A DNA stretch of 64,000 nt. Origin: Acidobacteriota bacterium (GTDB taxonomy: Bacteria; Acidobacteriota; Thermoanaerobaculia; Gp7-AA8). The stretch is from positions 1 through 64,000 of the forward strand of contig QHVT01000019.1 in assembly GCA_003223645.1 (NCBI GenBank), read 5' to 3'. A program made the position numbers and the translations under genes. The notes below the pieces were generated by a model. The model searched no databases. It was not told the origin of the DNA and saw nothing but the letters and a program-made list of their open reading frames with translations. Positions 7,401 through 19,137 of the stretch are shown in pieces; position 1 is the stretch's first letter; every line of letters starts with the position of its first letter.

Positions 7401-10400
7401 AATTCGGCCGCATCGGCCGTCGCGCTCAGCGACGTCGCGTTGCGCGTGTCGCCGCTCGTGCCGCCGCCGTTCGTGCTTCCGCCGCCGCCTATGTTCCAGC
7501 TCGTGTCGGGCTGCTCGGTCATGGCGGTCGTCGAGTTGTGCGTGGTTCCGTTCATGAACCACGTCTCGTTCTCGCCGCTGACCGTGTTGCGCCAGACGAT
7601 GTCGGGGAAGCCGTCGTGGTCCATGTCGGCGATGTCGGCCGGCATCCAATTCGTGTCGGACTGCGTTTCCATCGGCTGGATGACGGCGCGGAGGCTGTGG
7701 CGCTTCACTTCCTGCGCCGACATGCCGTGCGCGATCATGCCGGACGGCGCGGCGTCGTTCATGCCCCAGATCGCGTTCTCGCCGGTGGCCTTGTTGTGGA
7801 AGAAGAGATCGGGCTTGCCGTCGTGCGTGAAGTCGCCGGCGCCGTGCAGTCCCCAGTTTCCGTCGGGCGTCGGCTGCAATGCGAACGTGCCGACGTGCTC
7901 GGTGCCGTTCTGGAACCAGATCTCGTTCTCGCCGGTAACGTCGTTGTGCCAGACGATGTCGTGCTGTTCGTCGCCGTCGAGATCGGCGACCGCGCCGATC
8001 GACCAGCGCGGATCGCTGCGCGTCTCGAGTGGCTTCACTTCGCCGACGCTCACGCCGTCCATCAGCCAAACCGAGTCCTGTCCGGTCGCGGTGTTGCGCA
8101 CGAGGAGATCGGGATGCTCGTCGCCGTTGAGATCGCCGAGGCTCTGGATGTTCGCGGTTGGGGCGCTCGAAGGGAGCGGGATCGCGTTCGCTTTCTGCAG
8201 CCCGTTCATCAGCCAGAGCTCGTTCTGGCCGGTGGCCTGGTTGTGCCAGGTGAAGTCCGTCGATCCGTCGTTCGTAAAGTCGTGCGTGACGGTGCGCCGC
8301 CTCGGCACGCCGGTGATTCTCACCACGGCGGTGGCGCTGATGTTGCGCCGTGGGGGCGTGCCGCACGCGTCGTCGTCATCCCAGATCTCGGCCCAGTAAT
8401 ACGAGGTCTGCTGCGGCGCGACGTGGATGACGTCCTTGTCGCTGTTGTCGATCGGACTGGAGCGGTCGCCGGTCGCGCCCTGGTACCACTGATAGTGGAA
8501 CGATTCGTCGGGGAACTGGCCCTGAGGACCTTCGGCGCCGACGCCGAGTGTGATGAACGCACCCGGTCGCGGCGAATCCTGCGACTGCGGATGGTCCCTC
8601 ACGTTCGGCACCAGGCAGGAGTCGCCGGCGGGGGTGTCGTTGGACCAGGTGACGTTGTCGCTCAACGCCGCGCCGCAGTCGTTTTGCGCGAGCACCATGA
8701 ACGAGGCCGAATGGCCCGGCTGCGGATACCACGAATGCCAGCGCGCGATGATGACCTGGCCCAGACCCGTGTCCACTTCGGCCACTCCGTTGAAGTAGAT
8801 CCTGTAACGCAGACTCGTTCCGCTGAAGATCGGACTCACGATGATGTGGGAGCCGTTCAGCACCGAGCCGCCGCGCGCCTCGATCTCGAGATGCGGCGGA
8901 ACGCACGGGCCCGGACCGTACTGGTTCACGCTGCCGGAGCCGCCCTTGTCGAAGAAGAGCTTCGCCGTGCGAGACTGCGCGTTCGGTGCGTTGTTCGCGT
9001 CGACGTGGAACTTCACGGTGCCGGGTCCGACGTGCGTGAAGTCGTCGAGATGCAGCCAATTCGCGTCCGTCGTCACCGTCCACTCGCATCCCTCGGCGGT
9101 CGAGACCTGCATGAACGTGAAGGAGCCGGGTGTCGGATCGAACGGCAGATACGCGACGGAGGGCTCGAAGCGGAACGTGCAGACCTGCGTCTGCTGCACG
9201 CTGACGCTGCGCGATCCGATGAACACATATCCGGTGCGCGAGCCGCCGGGAAGCGGAGTGGTCGCGCGATCCGCGGTGATCGTGATCGTCCGGCTGCCTT
9301 TCTGCGGCGTGTCCGGCTGCACGTGCAGCCACGACTGCGAGTCGGGACTGACGGACGGCGTGTACGGACAGCCGGCGGACGTCGAGACGACGACGTCCTG
9401 CCGCGTGTCGCGATCGGCGAGGATGTTCAACGCGGAGGGCTGAATCACGAACGCGGCGAGGTCACAGATGATGGTGAGGTTTCCGCTGCCGCTGCCGGCC
9501 TTGATCGCCGGAGTCTCGGCGAGGCTCACCTTGATTGCGCCGGGGTAGGTATCGGGCGGGAAGTCGACGGTACCGATGACGGATGCGAATCCGTTCTGGT
9601 CCGTGATGCCGCTGCCGAGGGACTTGTCGAACACTTTGAAGTTGAGCGTGGCGCCTTCGATATAGCCGCCGCTGACGACGGAAAGCCGTGCGGTGAAGCG
9701 CGCTTGTCCTCCGGCATTGATGATGACGTCATTGACCTGAATCACGGGCGTCGCTTTCCCTTGATTGGGAACGACGGTGACGGTCGCGGCGCCGAACTCG
9801 TCGCCGAGGTTTGCGCCGCTGCAGCCGGTGGTCGTCACTTCGGTGACCGAGTACGTCGTCGTCTGCTGCGGCTGCACCGTGCGCGCGTGGAAGCTCGGGC
9901 GGAACGGATTGATCGTGACGACGTCCTCTTCGAATCCGTCGGACCACTTGAGGTGCCACGATCCGATGCCGGTGAGGTAGACGGGAATGCGGAAGGTCTC
10001 GCCGGCCGGGATGGTGCCGCCGTTGCCGACCAGCGCGGATGGCTGGCGGACGTTGATGAACGCGGAGCGCCCGACGACGTCGCTGTTGCACGCCGAGTGG
10101 ACCCTGACGAACAGGATGATTGCGTTCTGCACGTCGTGTCCGTTCGCGGTACAGCCGGCGTCGAGCTCGACGCTTTCACCGGCATCGTCGAGCTCCGCGT
10201 CGCCCGTCGCCGTGTTGTAGTACAACCAATCGACGCGCGTTCCTGCCGGCTGCGGATTGATGCTGGCGTGGATGTGCTGTTTGGTCTGCACTTCGAGCGG
10301 CACATTGAGAATGACGTTCGGCCGCTCGCAGAGGTTCTGCGGAGTGAAATCGAAGTCGAAGCTCGGACGATGCGAGCGGTTGTCGCGCCAGAAATCGTAG

Positions 10401-11668
10401 GCGAAGGTGTAGTAGATCTCGTGACGTGCCGCGCCGAAGAAGCCGAGCGGATCGGTGAACAACGTGGCCCTGATGCCTGCCGGGAAGTCGTCGCCGGTGA
10501 ACTGGAAGGCCGGAGGTCCGTCGCCTTTCGGGAACCCGTTCATCTCATAGAACGTGGCCACGGGATACGTGGACAGTCGGTAATCGGGATTGTCTTTGTC
10601 CGTACAGGTGCGGTTGCGGCGCGTCGGAAGAAAGTCGCTCGCGCTGAGGTATTTTTCCGTCGATACGGGGCAGCTCGGATTGGCGAGATCGGTCGGCTCA
10701 GGGCGGTAGCATTGGTTCGCATACGCGTCGCAGCGATTCGGAGCGCTGGGATTGTTTCCTGCGGCGCGCTGTCCCTGCCGAAACAGCGCGGACATGACGG
10801 CGTCGAAGTCGGCGCGGTTGCCGAAGTCGCCGAATTGACTGCCGGCCGGCTGGCCCATGGCCTCGAGTCCGACGAACGCGGTCGCAATCGACGTGATCAG
10901 GCCGATGCCGTAGTTCGCGTTCTCCATCGTGTGGTTCAGCGGAACGACGTCGACCTTGCCGCCGGTCGCCATCGACTGCCGGAGCTGCGTGACGGACGCG
11001 TTGCAGGGACCGGTCGGTCCGCTAACGTCGCCGCTCTGGTCGTAGATGCAGATGCTGAATTCCGTGTCGAGCAGCGAGCGGCGGATGAGATCCATCGCGC
11101 TGGCGCGGTCGCCCGCCGCGCGCGTGGGACGATGCGTTTTCGAGAAGTAGGCGGCGCGCCACGCGTAGCCTTCCGCGGCGACGCTGAAGTCATCCATGCA
11201 GTTGTCGCCGGACATCCAGCGCGGCTGCCCGTCGCGAAAGCCGCTGAAGCCGCAGTCGGGCTTGAGGTAGCCGTCCCACGGCATGTCGCCGAGGAACTTG
11301 TCCATTTCGGGCGTGAGCTGATTGTTGTGGCCGAGGATCATGCCGCTGGCGTAGGCGAACGAGGTGATGCCGCCGCCGAGAAATCCCTGGAACCCTCCGA
11401 TCGCGAGCTCGTTCTCGAGCTTATTGCGATACGCCAGCCGCAGCCTCGTCGTATTGCACTCCGGAATGCGGATGTCGTGAAAGAGGATGGCCCATTCATG
11501 GAGCCCGCGGCCGACGGAGCCGCTGTCGCCGGGCTCGACGCTTTCCAGCTCTTCGAATGAAGGCGCCGCCGGTTGGTTCATGACGCACGTCTGCGCGCGC
11601 GCAACCGGAACGAACATGAGGACGAGGATGGACCAGAGAAGGCTTTTGATAAACGAGGCTCGGCGCAC
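4499..11668 (-). CDS. Giant secreted multidomain repeat protein (2389 aa)
   Basis: A GTG start preceded by AGGAGAG (6-nt spacing) and a clear signal peptide (SLLWSILVLMFVPVARA). Order of regions: a 450-residue N-terminal region of unknown fold rich in aromatic residues and cysteines; Ig-like strands; two BACON-like modules around 730-925 (WLHVQPD, WLHLDD); five FG-GAP/VCBS-type blades around 1130-1390 with calcium-type loops (DLNGDEHPDLL, DLDGDEQHDIV, DMDHDGFPDIV); about six 78-residue repeats with the signature P-I-V-Y-G-T-x-L-S-S-x-Q-L-N-A (1500-2010); two MBG-type repeats (KLYGAALPVLTGTLTG, KQYSDPLPQLTATFTG); and a final beta-rich domain. No C-terminal anchor or sorting motif was seen. The repeats point to an extracellular adhesion or binding role. 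The lipoprotein gene at 4476 follows directly. Confidence 0.85.
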   Translation of the reverse strand: MRRASFIKSLLWSILVLMFVPVARAQTCVMNQPAAPSFEELESVEPGDSGSVGRGLHEWAILFHDIRIPECNTTRLRLAYRNKLENELAIGGFQGFLGGGITSFAYASGMILGHNNQLTPEMDKFLGDMPWDGYLKPDCGFSGFRDGQPRWMSGDNCMDDFSVAAEGYAWRAAYFSKTHRPTRAAGDRASAMDLIRRSLLDTEFSICIYDQSGDVSGPTGPCNASVTQLRQSMATGGKVDVVPLNHTMENANYGIGLITSIATAFVGLEAMGQPAGSQFGDFGNRADFDAVMSALFRQGQRAAGNNPSAPNRCDAYANQCYRPEPTDLANPSCPVSTEKYLSASDFLPTRRNRTCTDKDNPDYRLSTYPVATFYEMNGFPKGDGPPAFQFTGDDFPAGIRATLFTDPLGFFGAARHEIYYTFAYDFWRDNRSHRPSFDFDFTPQNLCERPNVILNVPLEVQTKQHIHASINPQPAGTRVDWLYYNTATGDAELDDAGESVELDAGCTANGHDVQNAIILFVRVHSACNSDVVGRSAFINVRQPSALVGNGGTIPAGETFRIPVYLTGIGSWHLKWSDGFEEDVVTINPFRPSFHARTVQPQQTTTYSVTEVTTTGCSGANLGDEFGAATVTVVPNQGKATPVIQVNDVIINAGGQARFTARLSVVSGGYIEGATLNFKVFDKSLGSGITDQNGFASVIGTVDFPPDTYPGAIKVSLAETPAIKAGSGSGNLTIICDLAAFVIQPSALNILADRDTRQDVVVSTSAGCPYTPSVSPDSQSWLHVQPDTPQKGSRTITITADRATTPLPGGSRTGYVFIGSRSVSVQQTQVCTFRFEPSVAYLPFDPTPGSFTFMQVSTAEGCEWTVTTDANWLHLDDFTHVGPGTVKFHVDANNAPNAQSRTAKLFFDKGGSGSVNQYGPGPCVPPHLEIEARGGSVLNGSHIIVSPIFSGTSLRYRIYFNGVAEVDTGLGQVIIARWHSWYPQPGHSASFMVLAQNDCGAALSDNVTWSNDTPAGDSCLVPNVRDHPQSQDSPRPGAFITLGVGAEGPQGQFPDESFHYQWYQGATGDRSSPIDNSDKDVIHVAPQQTSYYWAEIWDDDDACGTPPRRNISATAVVRITGVPRRRTVTHDFTNDGSTDFTWHNQATGQNELWLMNGLQKANAIPLPSSAPTANIQSLGDLNGDEHPDLLVRNTATGQDSVWLMDGVSVGEVKPLETRSDPRWSIGAVADLDGDEQHDIVWHNDVTGENEIWFQNGTEHVGTFALQPTPDGNWGLHGAGDFTHDGKPDLFFHNKATGENAIWGMNDAAPSGMIAHGMSAQEVKRHSLRAVIQPMETQSDTNWMPADIADMDHDGFPDIVWRNTVSGENETWFMNGTTHNSTTAMTEQPDTSWNIGGGGSTNGGGTSGDTRNATSLSATADAAEFDGATIIHATLAANGSPLSARTLVFTLNGNEVARLITDANGSAVSGASVAGIASGTYPNAIAVRFDGDEQYAASSASATLVVAGRQAVVTWNNPDPIAGGTPLGAAQLNASANMPGSFVYSPPAGMILGGGYHLLSVTFTPSDAAVAPVTKNAVLLVNQLTVPIAWASPAPIVYGTTLSSVQLNASTSVPGDFTYDPPAGSVLSLGAQTLHATFTPADDDYTVTTATTTINVVQGSQTITWSTPAPITYGETLTSVQLNARVTASGGAPAGALSYSPALGTLLPAGTHTLTVTAAATPYYPAASASTQLVVRKATPEVTWLAPAAIVYGTPLSSVQLNASADVAGTFTYSPAAGTILDAGSAQTLNVTFTPSSPSYNSVAASVKINVLKATPVITWATPAPIVYGTALSSAQLNATANIAGTFAYTPASGTILDAGTRTLSAHFTPNDTRNYDDATSSVTLDVAKATQTLSWAAPAPIVYGTALSSLQLNATVTVGGPAPAGTLIYSPAAGAVLDAGSRTLTVTAQETANYKPATTSVSINVTRAPLTLVIDAKSKLYGAALPVLTGTLTGVVNGDAITPSYATTATQQSPAGAYPITASLVDPNHRLVNYDPTITPSTLTVTPAPLLIAANPATKQYSDPLPQLTATFTGLVLGETPAVLTGTLSITTSATPLSAPGIYPIAIGGLTSPNYAIAYSGSTLTVTPEDARIAITSPLLLAATPGAPLNVTLTATVKDISATADANGDASAGDIRNATLAFVDRATNNVLCTAPIALIADDDARAGVATCTFTRTFGSSDSSLVVGARAGNYYTRDAAADDVTIAIAPPSQSFVTGSGAIPAGKFNVDLKYDKNGAVKGSFTFSYERNGRKYEVTAATADSLAIALTANGGTAAIVGTATLRDVTSSSPVVLDPAAPFIAIATDDGEPSTRDSLSLFVSKKSGGLWFATSWNGERATPQFVTQGNLQVH

Positions 11669-11788
11669 GGGGCTCTCTCCTGCGAATGACCGGTCAGTTG
11701 TTTATTTGTAGAAGCGAAGCGGGTGCGCGGAGTGTAACCAGCCTAACAGGAAAAGGGAAGTGCGCAAAAATGGAGAGCGGGGGGTGGG

Positions 11789-11857
11789 CCTCCTGGCCTC
11801 CCAGCCTCCTGGCCTCCCAGGGAAGTGCTGTTCCTGGGAGGCTCGGAGGCTCGGAGG

Positions 11858-11860
<3 letters not shown>
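11789..11860. repeat. Hairpin built of 8-nt units (GCCTCCTG/GGAGGC family)
   Basis: Left arm units GCCTCCTG, GCCTCCCA, GCCTCCTG, GCCTCCCA pair with right arm CCTGGGAGGCTCGGAGGCTC. It fills the gap between the BNR gene (stop at 11858) and the giant-protein gene and touches the BNR stop codon. The related hairpin 19250-19323 uses the same unit. Confidence 0.7.
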
Positions 11861-15163
<3,303 letters not shown>

Positions 15164-15307
15164 CAGTCTCCTCGTTGAATGTGAAATAGGCGCAAAGGCG
15201 CGAGCATCCTACCCCGGTTGCGCTGGGAGGAAGCTATAACGATTTTGGAACTCCGGAGTCCCGCCGGCTGCGAAACCTTCGTCTTTCTTGATTGACGAGA
15301 AGGCCGA

Positions 15308-15484
15308 GCATCGCAGGCCGAGGGTACCTCGGATTTGGTACGGCCCCCTTCATCCGGCCCTTCGGGCCACCTTCTCCCCGCAAGCGGCGCGAAGAGCCAC
15401 AAGGGAGGGTTGTGGCGCACGTCCGGTGGCCCCTCGCCCCGCTATGCGGGGAGAGGGTGGCCCGAAGGGCCGGGTGAGGGGCGG
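15308..15484. repeat. Palindromic repeat, copy 1, beside the DUF559 gene
   Basis: 15308-15403 runs from GCATCGCAGGCCGAGGGTAC through CCTTCTCCCCGCAAGCGG to GCCACAAG. It matches 15840-15933 with three substitutions and two single-base length differences. Here it is followed by an inverted arm (15424-15484, GCGGGGAGAGGGTGGCCC and onward), giving a large hairpin. The C-terminal codons of the DUF559 gene lie in this inverted arm. A third relative occurs at 45714-45832. Confidence 0.8.
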
Positions 15485-15825
15485 TTCCTGATGCGCTGCG
15501 CGATCGCATATTCGATGATCGCTTCCGCCATCTCCGCATCTTTCGCGAGCAATTCATTCTCGATGCGCACGACCTCAATTCCTCGCGACTGGAGATATGC
15601 AGTGCGCTGATCGTCGTGCAACACGACGCCGAGCATGTCGTGCTGATGCCCATCCAATTCGATCGCCAACTTTAACGACGCGCAGTAGAAGTCGAGTACA
15701 TAACGACCGACCGGCACTTGTCGTCGAAATTTGAATCCGCTGAACGAGCGGTTGCGGAGCCAGTTCCACATGCGTCGTTCGCTGAGCGTTGCGGATTGGC
15801 GCAGTTGCCTCGCGCGATCGCGCAT
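15442..15825 (-). CDS. DUF559 endonuclease-like protein in a repeat-flanked cassette
   Basis: About 127 residues from ATG 15825 (MRDRARQLRQS). An ATG at 15843 is an alternative and lies exactly at the inner end of repeat copy 2. The protein has the DUF559 block: LSERRMWNWLRNRSF, GFKFRRQVPVGRYVLDFYC, LKLAIELDGHQH and GIEVVRIENELL. DUF559 is related to Vsr/PD-(D/E)XK nucleases, and the D-F-Y and E-L-D-G-x-x-H positions are the expected metal-site residues. The last residues (RPSPGPSGHPLPA) are encoded by the palindromic repeat. No methyltransferase or other partner is adjacent. The nuclease is bracketed by direct repeats of about 95 nt, which suggests it moves or is maintained as a unit with them. 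Confidence 0.78.
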   Translation of the reverse strand: MRDRARQLRQSATLSERRMWNWLRNRSFSGFKFRRQVPVGRYVLDFYCASLKLAIELDGHQHDMLGVVLHDDQRTAYLQSRGIEVVRIENELLAKDAEMAEAIIEYAIAQRIRNRPSPGPSGHPLPA

Positions 15826-15839
15826 GTGCTTCGAGACGG

Positions 15840-15945
15840 GCATCGCAGGCCGAGGGTACCTCGGATTTGGCACGGCCCCTCATCCGGCCCTTCGGGCCAC
15901 CTTCTCCCCGCAAGCGGGGCGAAGGGCCACAAGAAGGTTCGTTGC
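15840..15945. repeat. Palindromic repeat, copy 2, on the other side of the DUF559 gene
   Basis: A direct repeat of 15308-15403 (15840-15933), without the following inverted arm. Its first bases GCAT contain, on the minus strand, an ATG that could start the DUF559 gene. It lies about 40 nt after the stop codon of the TPR-protein gene. Confidence 0.8.
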
Positions 15946-15985
15946 GTTCGAAGGGAGCGCGTGCCGCTGCGCTCTATCGGAATGG

Positions 15986-17386
15986 TTATCGCGCCATCGC
16001 TGTGAGCTGCACGAAGTCCTCGTCCTTGCTGATCGACGAGAAGACGTAGTCGACGCGCGCTTCCCACATTTCCATCGCGCGGACGTCGTCGTAGCGTTCG
16101 TACTGGTAGAAGTGGCGGTGGAGGAGCTCCATCGCTTTGCCCTTCTGGCCGAGGAGCGAGTAGATGGCGGCGAGGTTGTAGGAGGCGGCGAGGAGGTTTT
16201 CGTGCTCGCGCGCGATCTTCAGCGCCTCTTCTTTGCGGCCGCTGTCGGCCATGTAGGTCGCGGCGAAGATGAGGTTGTACGCGTCGTCGGGATCGAGGGC
16301 GAGCGCTTTCTGCACGTACGCCTCGGCCTTGTCGCGGACGCGCTCGGAGTTCCAGTAGACGGCGAGGTTGCGGTAGGTGAGGGCGAGCGGATACACGTTG
16401 ATCGACTGCTCGAAGAGCGAGAGTCCTTTCGCGGAGTCGCCCATGTGGATCGTCATCTTGCCGAGTCCGTGCAGCGCGACCGCCTTCGAGAGCGGATCGG
16501 GCTGCATCGTGAGGAGATGCGCGAAGGTCTGCTTCGCGAGCGTCCATTCGCCGGTGTGATGGCGATACAGCTCGCCGAGGAATCGCTGCGGGACCGGATC
16601 GGCGGGATCGATCTTCGACGCGGCGATGTAGAGCGAGCGCGCTTTCGCGTAGTCCTCCGCGAGCTCCGCCTTGAACGCGCTGTTCATCGCCTCGGTCATC
16701 CGCTGGTTCATCGCCGGCGTGTCGACCGGATCGGTGAGACGCAGCTCGGCGTCGGTGACGTTCACGCCGAGGCGCGTCAGCGCCTTCTGCGCGGCGCGGC
16801 CTTTTTTCGGCGCGAGGCAGCGCTGGTCCCACACTTTCTGATAGGTCGCGACCGCGCCGTCGTGATCGGCTTTCTCTTTCGCCTTCGCGTCGTCGAGCAT
16901 CTTGTCGAGCGCGTTATCGCGGTTCTTCAGCTCCGCGCGAACGCCGTCCTCGATCTTGCCGAGGCGCAGCTTTCCGTTCTCCGATTCCCAGCGCGTGACC
17001 GGCGCACCGTCGGCGACGAGGATCGCGGCCGGAAGCTTGTCGGCGACTTCCCACTTCTTCAGCGACTCGGTGTCGCCCGGCACCACGAGCTGCATGCCGA
17101 CGCACTGCGACGACGCCATCGTCAGCGCGCGCGAGGAGAGGAGCTCGCTCCCTTTCACTTCCTCTTTCGTCGCCGGGAACCAATAGAGGATGAGCGGCGC
17201 GGAAACCGCCGGCTGATCGGGACGGAGGATCTTCCACGGCACCACGTAAGCCTCCGGCTGCGACATGCCGGAGGGCATCGTCCCGCCCATTCCGCCGCCA
17301 CCGCCGCCGCCGCACGTTGCGTATGCGGACGGAAGCGTGAGACAGACGACGACGGCGAGAGCGAAAAGACGAAACGTGTTGCGCAT
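15986..17386 (-). CDS. Secreted TPR-repeat protein
   Basis: 466 residues from ATG 17386 with an export signal (FRLFALAVVVCLTLPSAYA). A Gly-rich segment follows directly (CGGGGGGGMGG). The N-terminal domain has no clear relative. The C-terminal half has at least five TPR-like helical hairpins (DYAKARSLYIAASKIDPADP, WTLAKQTFAHLLTMQPDPLS, KAEAYVQKALALDPDDA, RKEEALKIAREHE, GQKGKAMELLHRHF). A scaffold role in the envelope is likely. It begins 10 nt after the stop of the gene at 17397 and probably belongs to the same operon as 18248 and 19123. Confidence 0.75.
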   Translation of the reverse strand: MRNTFRLFALAVVVCLTLPSAYATCGGGGGGGMGGTMPSGMSQPEAYVVPWKILRPDQPAVSAPLILYWFPATKEEVKGSELLSSRALTMASSQCVGMQLVVPGDTESLKKWEVADKLPAAILVADGAPVTRWESENGKLRLGKIEDGVRAELKNRDNALDKMLDDAKAKEKADHDGAVATYQKVWDQRCLAPKKGRAAQKALTRLGVNVTDAELRLTDPVDTPAMNQRMTEAMNSAFKAELAEDYAKARSLYIAASKIDPADPVPQRFLGELYRHHTGEWTLAKQTFAHLLTMQPDPLSKAVALHGLGKMTIHMGDSAKGLSLFEQSINVYPLALTYRNLAVYWNSERVRDKAEAYVQKALALDPDDAYNLIFAATYMADSGRKEEALKIAREHENLLAASYNLAAIYSLLGQKGKAMELLHRHFYQYERYDDVRAMEMWEARVDYVFSSISKDEDFVQLTAMAR

Positions 17387-17396
17387 GGCGGTTACT

Positions 17397-18248
17397 TTAC
17401 GGCAAAGGAACGTTCGTGAGTGAAAACGGAACGCGAACAATGTTTTTGGCGGTCTTCATGTTGACGCGCAGCTTCCAGTCCGCCTCCGGTTTCTCGCCCC
17501 ACGTCGACAGGACGGTGTAGCCGTCCTTGTCGTTGATCGACGCGCGTTTCACTTCGCCTTTTGCGTCGATGTAGGCGATGTCCTGGATGTGCTTCCCCTC
17601 GTCTTTCACGCGCAGCACGACGTCGCCTTCGTCGAACTTGAGGAGGTAATCGGTGTAGCTCGAGAGGACGCTTTTCAGCGTCTCGTCGTCGTACCCGCTC
17701 TCCTTCAACTCTTTCGTTTTCGCCTCGGTCAGTTTTTTGCGCTCCGCTTCGAGCTGCGCTTCGCTGACGAGCGAGATCTCAACGTTGTTCGCTTTGAAGG
17801 CCTTGTGCGAAAGCGTCTTGCCGCTGAAGGACGTGAACTTCGGAATCTCGGCGACGCTGTTCGAGTCCTTCGACGGCATGAACAGCTCGATCTGTCCGCT
17901 GACGGACTTGAGCGACGTCGATTTGCGCGACGGATTTTTCAGATCGACGTCGACGGTCAACGGACCGGGATTGTCGCTGTACATCCCGCGGCTGTTGGGT
18001 TGGAGCTGCGGCTCGCCGCCTTCTGTGTTCAGGAGATTGCCTCCCGCGTCGTCGACCGCATTCGAGACCAGCACGCGCGACGCGGCGACGTCGGTGCTCT
18101 TGATGTTCGGCAATTCCATCGTGATCGACAGCGACGAGAACGAGCCGTTGCTTCGGCGATCGTTGACCTGCTTGACTATGGTCTGTGCGTGTAGCGGTTG
18201 CGCAACGAGCGTCGACGCGAAGAGAAGAGCGAGAGCGAGTTTCTTCAT
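17397..18248 (-). CDS. Secreted protein of unknown function, relative of the upstream gene product
   Basis: 283 residues with a signal peptide (MKKLALALLFASTLVAQPLHA). The mature part is beta-rich at the start, then has a charged helical region (EAQLEAERKKLTEAKTKELK) and ends in beta strands. Layout and local motifs parallel the upstream protein: an early strand with S-R-V-L-V-S-N-A-V-D-D-A-G-G against A-R-V-I-V-K-E-A-K-D-D-R-G, then G-Q-I-E-L-F-M-P against G-T-I-E-L-Y-V-P. The pair therefore looks like an old tandem duplication. Its ATG overlaps the upstream stop (ATGA), so translation is coupled. I do not recognise a named family. Confidence 0.7.
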   Translation of the reverse strand: MKKLALALLFASTLVAQPLHAQTIVKQVNDRRSNGSFSSLSITMELPNIKSTDVAASRVLVSNAVDDAGGNLLNTEGGEPQLQPNSRGMYSDNPGPLTVDVDLKNPSRKSTSLKSVSGQIELFMPSKDSNSVAEIPKFTSFSGKTLSHKAFKANNVEISLVSEAQLEAERKKLTEAKTKELKESGYDDETLKSVLSSYTDYLLKFDEGDVVLRVKDEGKHIQDIAYIDAKGEVKRASINDKDGYTVLSTWGEKPEADWKLRVNMKTAKNIVRVPFSLTNVPLP

Positions 18249-19123
18249 GGCAGCGTCACCTTCAGGTCGAACGGAAAGGAGAGGCGCGATTTGTCGGTGA
18301 GGACGAAGAACTCCAGCGCGGCGTTCGCGGGCGGCGGCTTCTGCGGCTGCATGGTCATGAGCGTGGCGTCGTCGCCGCGCGTGGAGGTGCTGCGGCTGCC
18401 GACGTCGATCGGCTTGCCGTCGTCGCCGAGGATCTCGACGCGGTAGATGCGATCGAAGTCGGCCTTCGTGCCGGAGAGGATGACCATTCCTTCCTGCGGC
18501 TGTTCGTTGAGGCCTTCCATCGCTTTCGCTAGACCGATCATCTTCTCGATCTCGTCGTCCGGCACGCCGCGCTTCTTTCCTTCGGCGCGCAGCTCCGCGA
18601 TTTTCTTGTCGTCGAGCTTGTGCGAATCGAGCTGCGCGCTGTAGCCCTTGACCGAGAGCGGCGTGATCGTCAGCTTCGCCGTTTTCAGTCCGGCCGCGGT
18701 GAGCGGCGTATCGAGCTTCGACAGCGCCTTGCTCACTTTCACGATCGCGGCGGGATCGCGCGCCGGCACGTACAACTCGATCGTTCCTTTCAGTCGCACC
18801 GAGGACGCGGCGCGCGCGGGCTGCTTCACCTGGAAGTTCAGCGTGCCGTTGTTGTACTCGCGCGCGAAGAAGTCGGGCTTGTCGCTGCCGTCGGTGAGCG
18901 ACGTGCCGCGATCGTCTTTCGCTTCCTTCACGATCACGCGCGCGGCGAGCGCCTTGTCGAGGCCGGAACCCGTGAGCTTGACGCGCAGCGAGAGAAATCC
19001 GGTGAGATCGCCCATCGCCACGCGATTGTCGGTGACTTCGTCGAGCGCCAGCCCGACGTTCGTCTGCGCCCCCGCGGAGATCGCAAAGGACAGAACTACC
19101 GCGAGAAACGCGGTTCCACGCAT
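18245..19123 (-). CDS. Secreted protein of unknown function (first of a related pair)
   Basis: 292 residues from ATG 19123, chosen because GGAGGTG lies 4-5 nt upstream and a signal peptide follows (MRGTAFLAVVLSFAISAGA). The frame is open further upstream, but that part is encoded by a hairpin repeat and is rejected. The mature protein has predicted beta strands around a helical middle (LDDKKIAELRAEGKKRGVPD, EIEKMIGLAKAMEGL). It is likely periplasmic or exported. It overlaps the next gene by four bases, in an operon with 17397-18248 and the TPR protein. Confidence 0.72.
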   Translation of the reverse strand: MRGTAFLAVVLSFAISAGAQTNVGLALDEVTDNRVAMGDLTGFLSLRVKLTGSGLDKALAARVIVKEAKDDRGTSLTDGSDKPDFFAREYNNGTLNFQVKQPARAASSVRLKGTIELYVPARDPAAIVKVSKALSKLDTPLTAAGLKTAKLTITPLSVKGYSAQLDSHKLDDKKIAELRAEGKKRGVPDDEIEKMIGLAKAMEGLNEQPQEGMVILSGTKADFDRIYRVEILGDDGKPIDVGSRSTSTRGDDATLMTMQPQKPPPANAALEFFVLTDKSRLSFPFDLKVTLP

Positions 19124-19137
19124 GCATTCACCTCCGA

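Noticed and set aside
7004-11560. Long plus-strand open frame opposite the giant secreted protein (1518 aa)
   Set aside because: Composition is Arg/Val/Gly/Asp-rich shadow sequence without domains; the minus strand has a signal peptide, ribosome-binding site and clear repeats.
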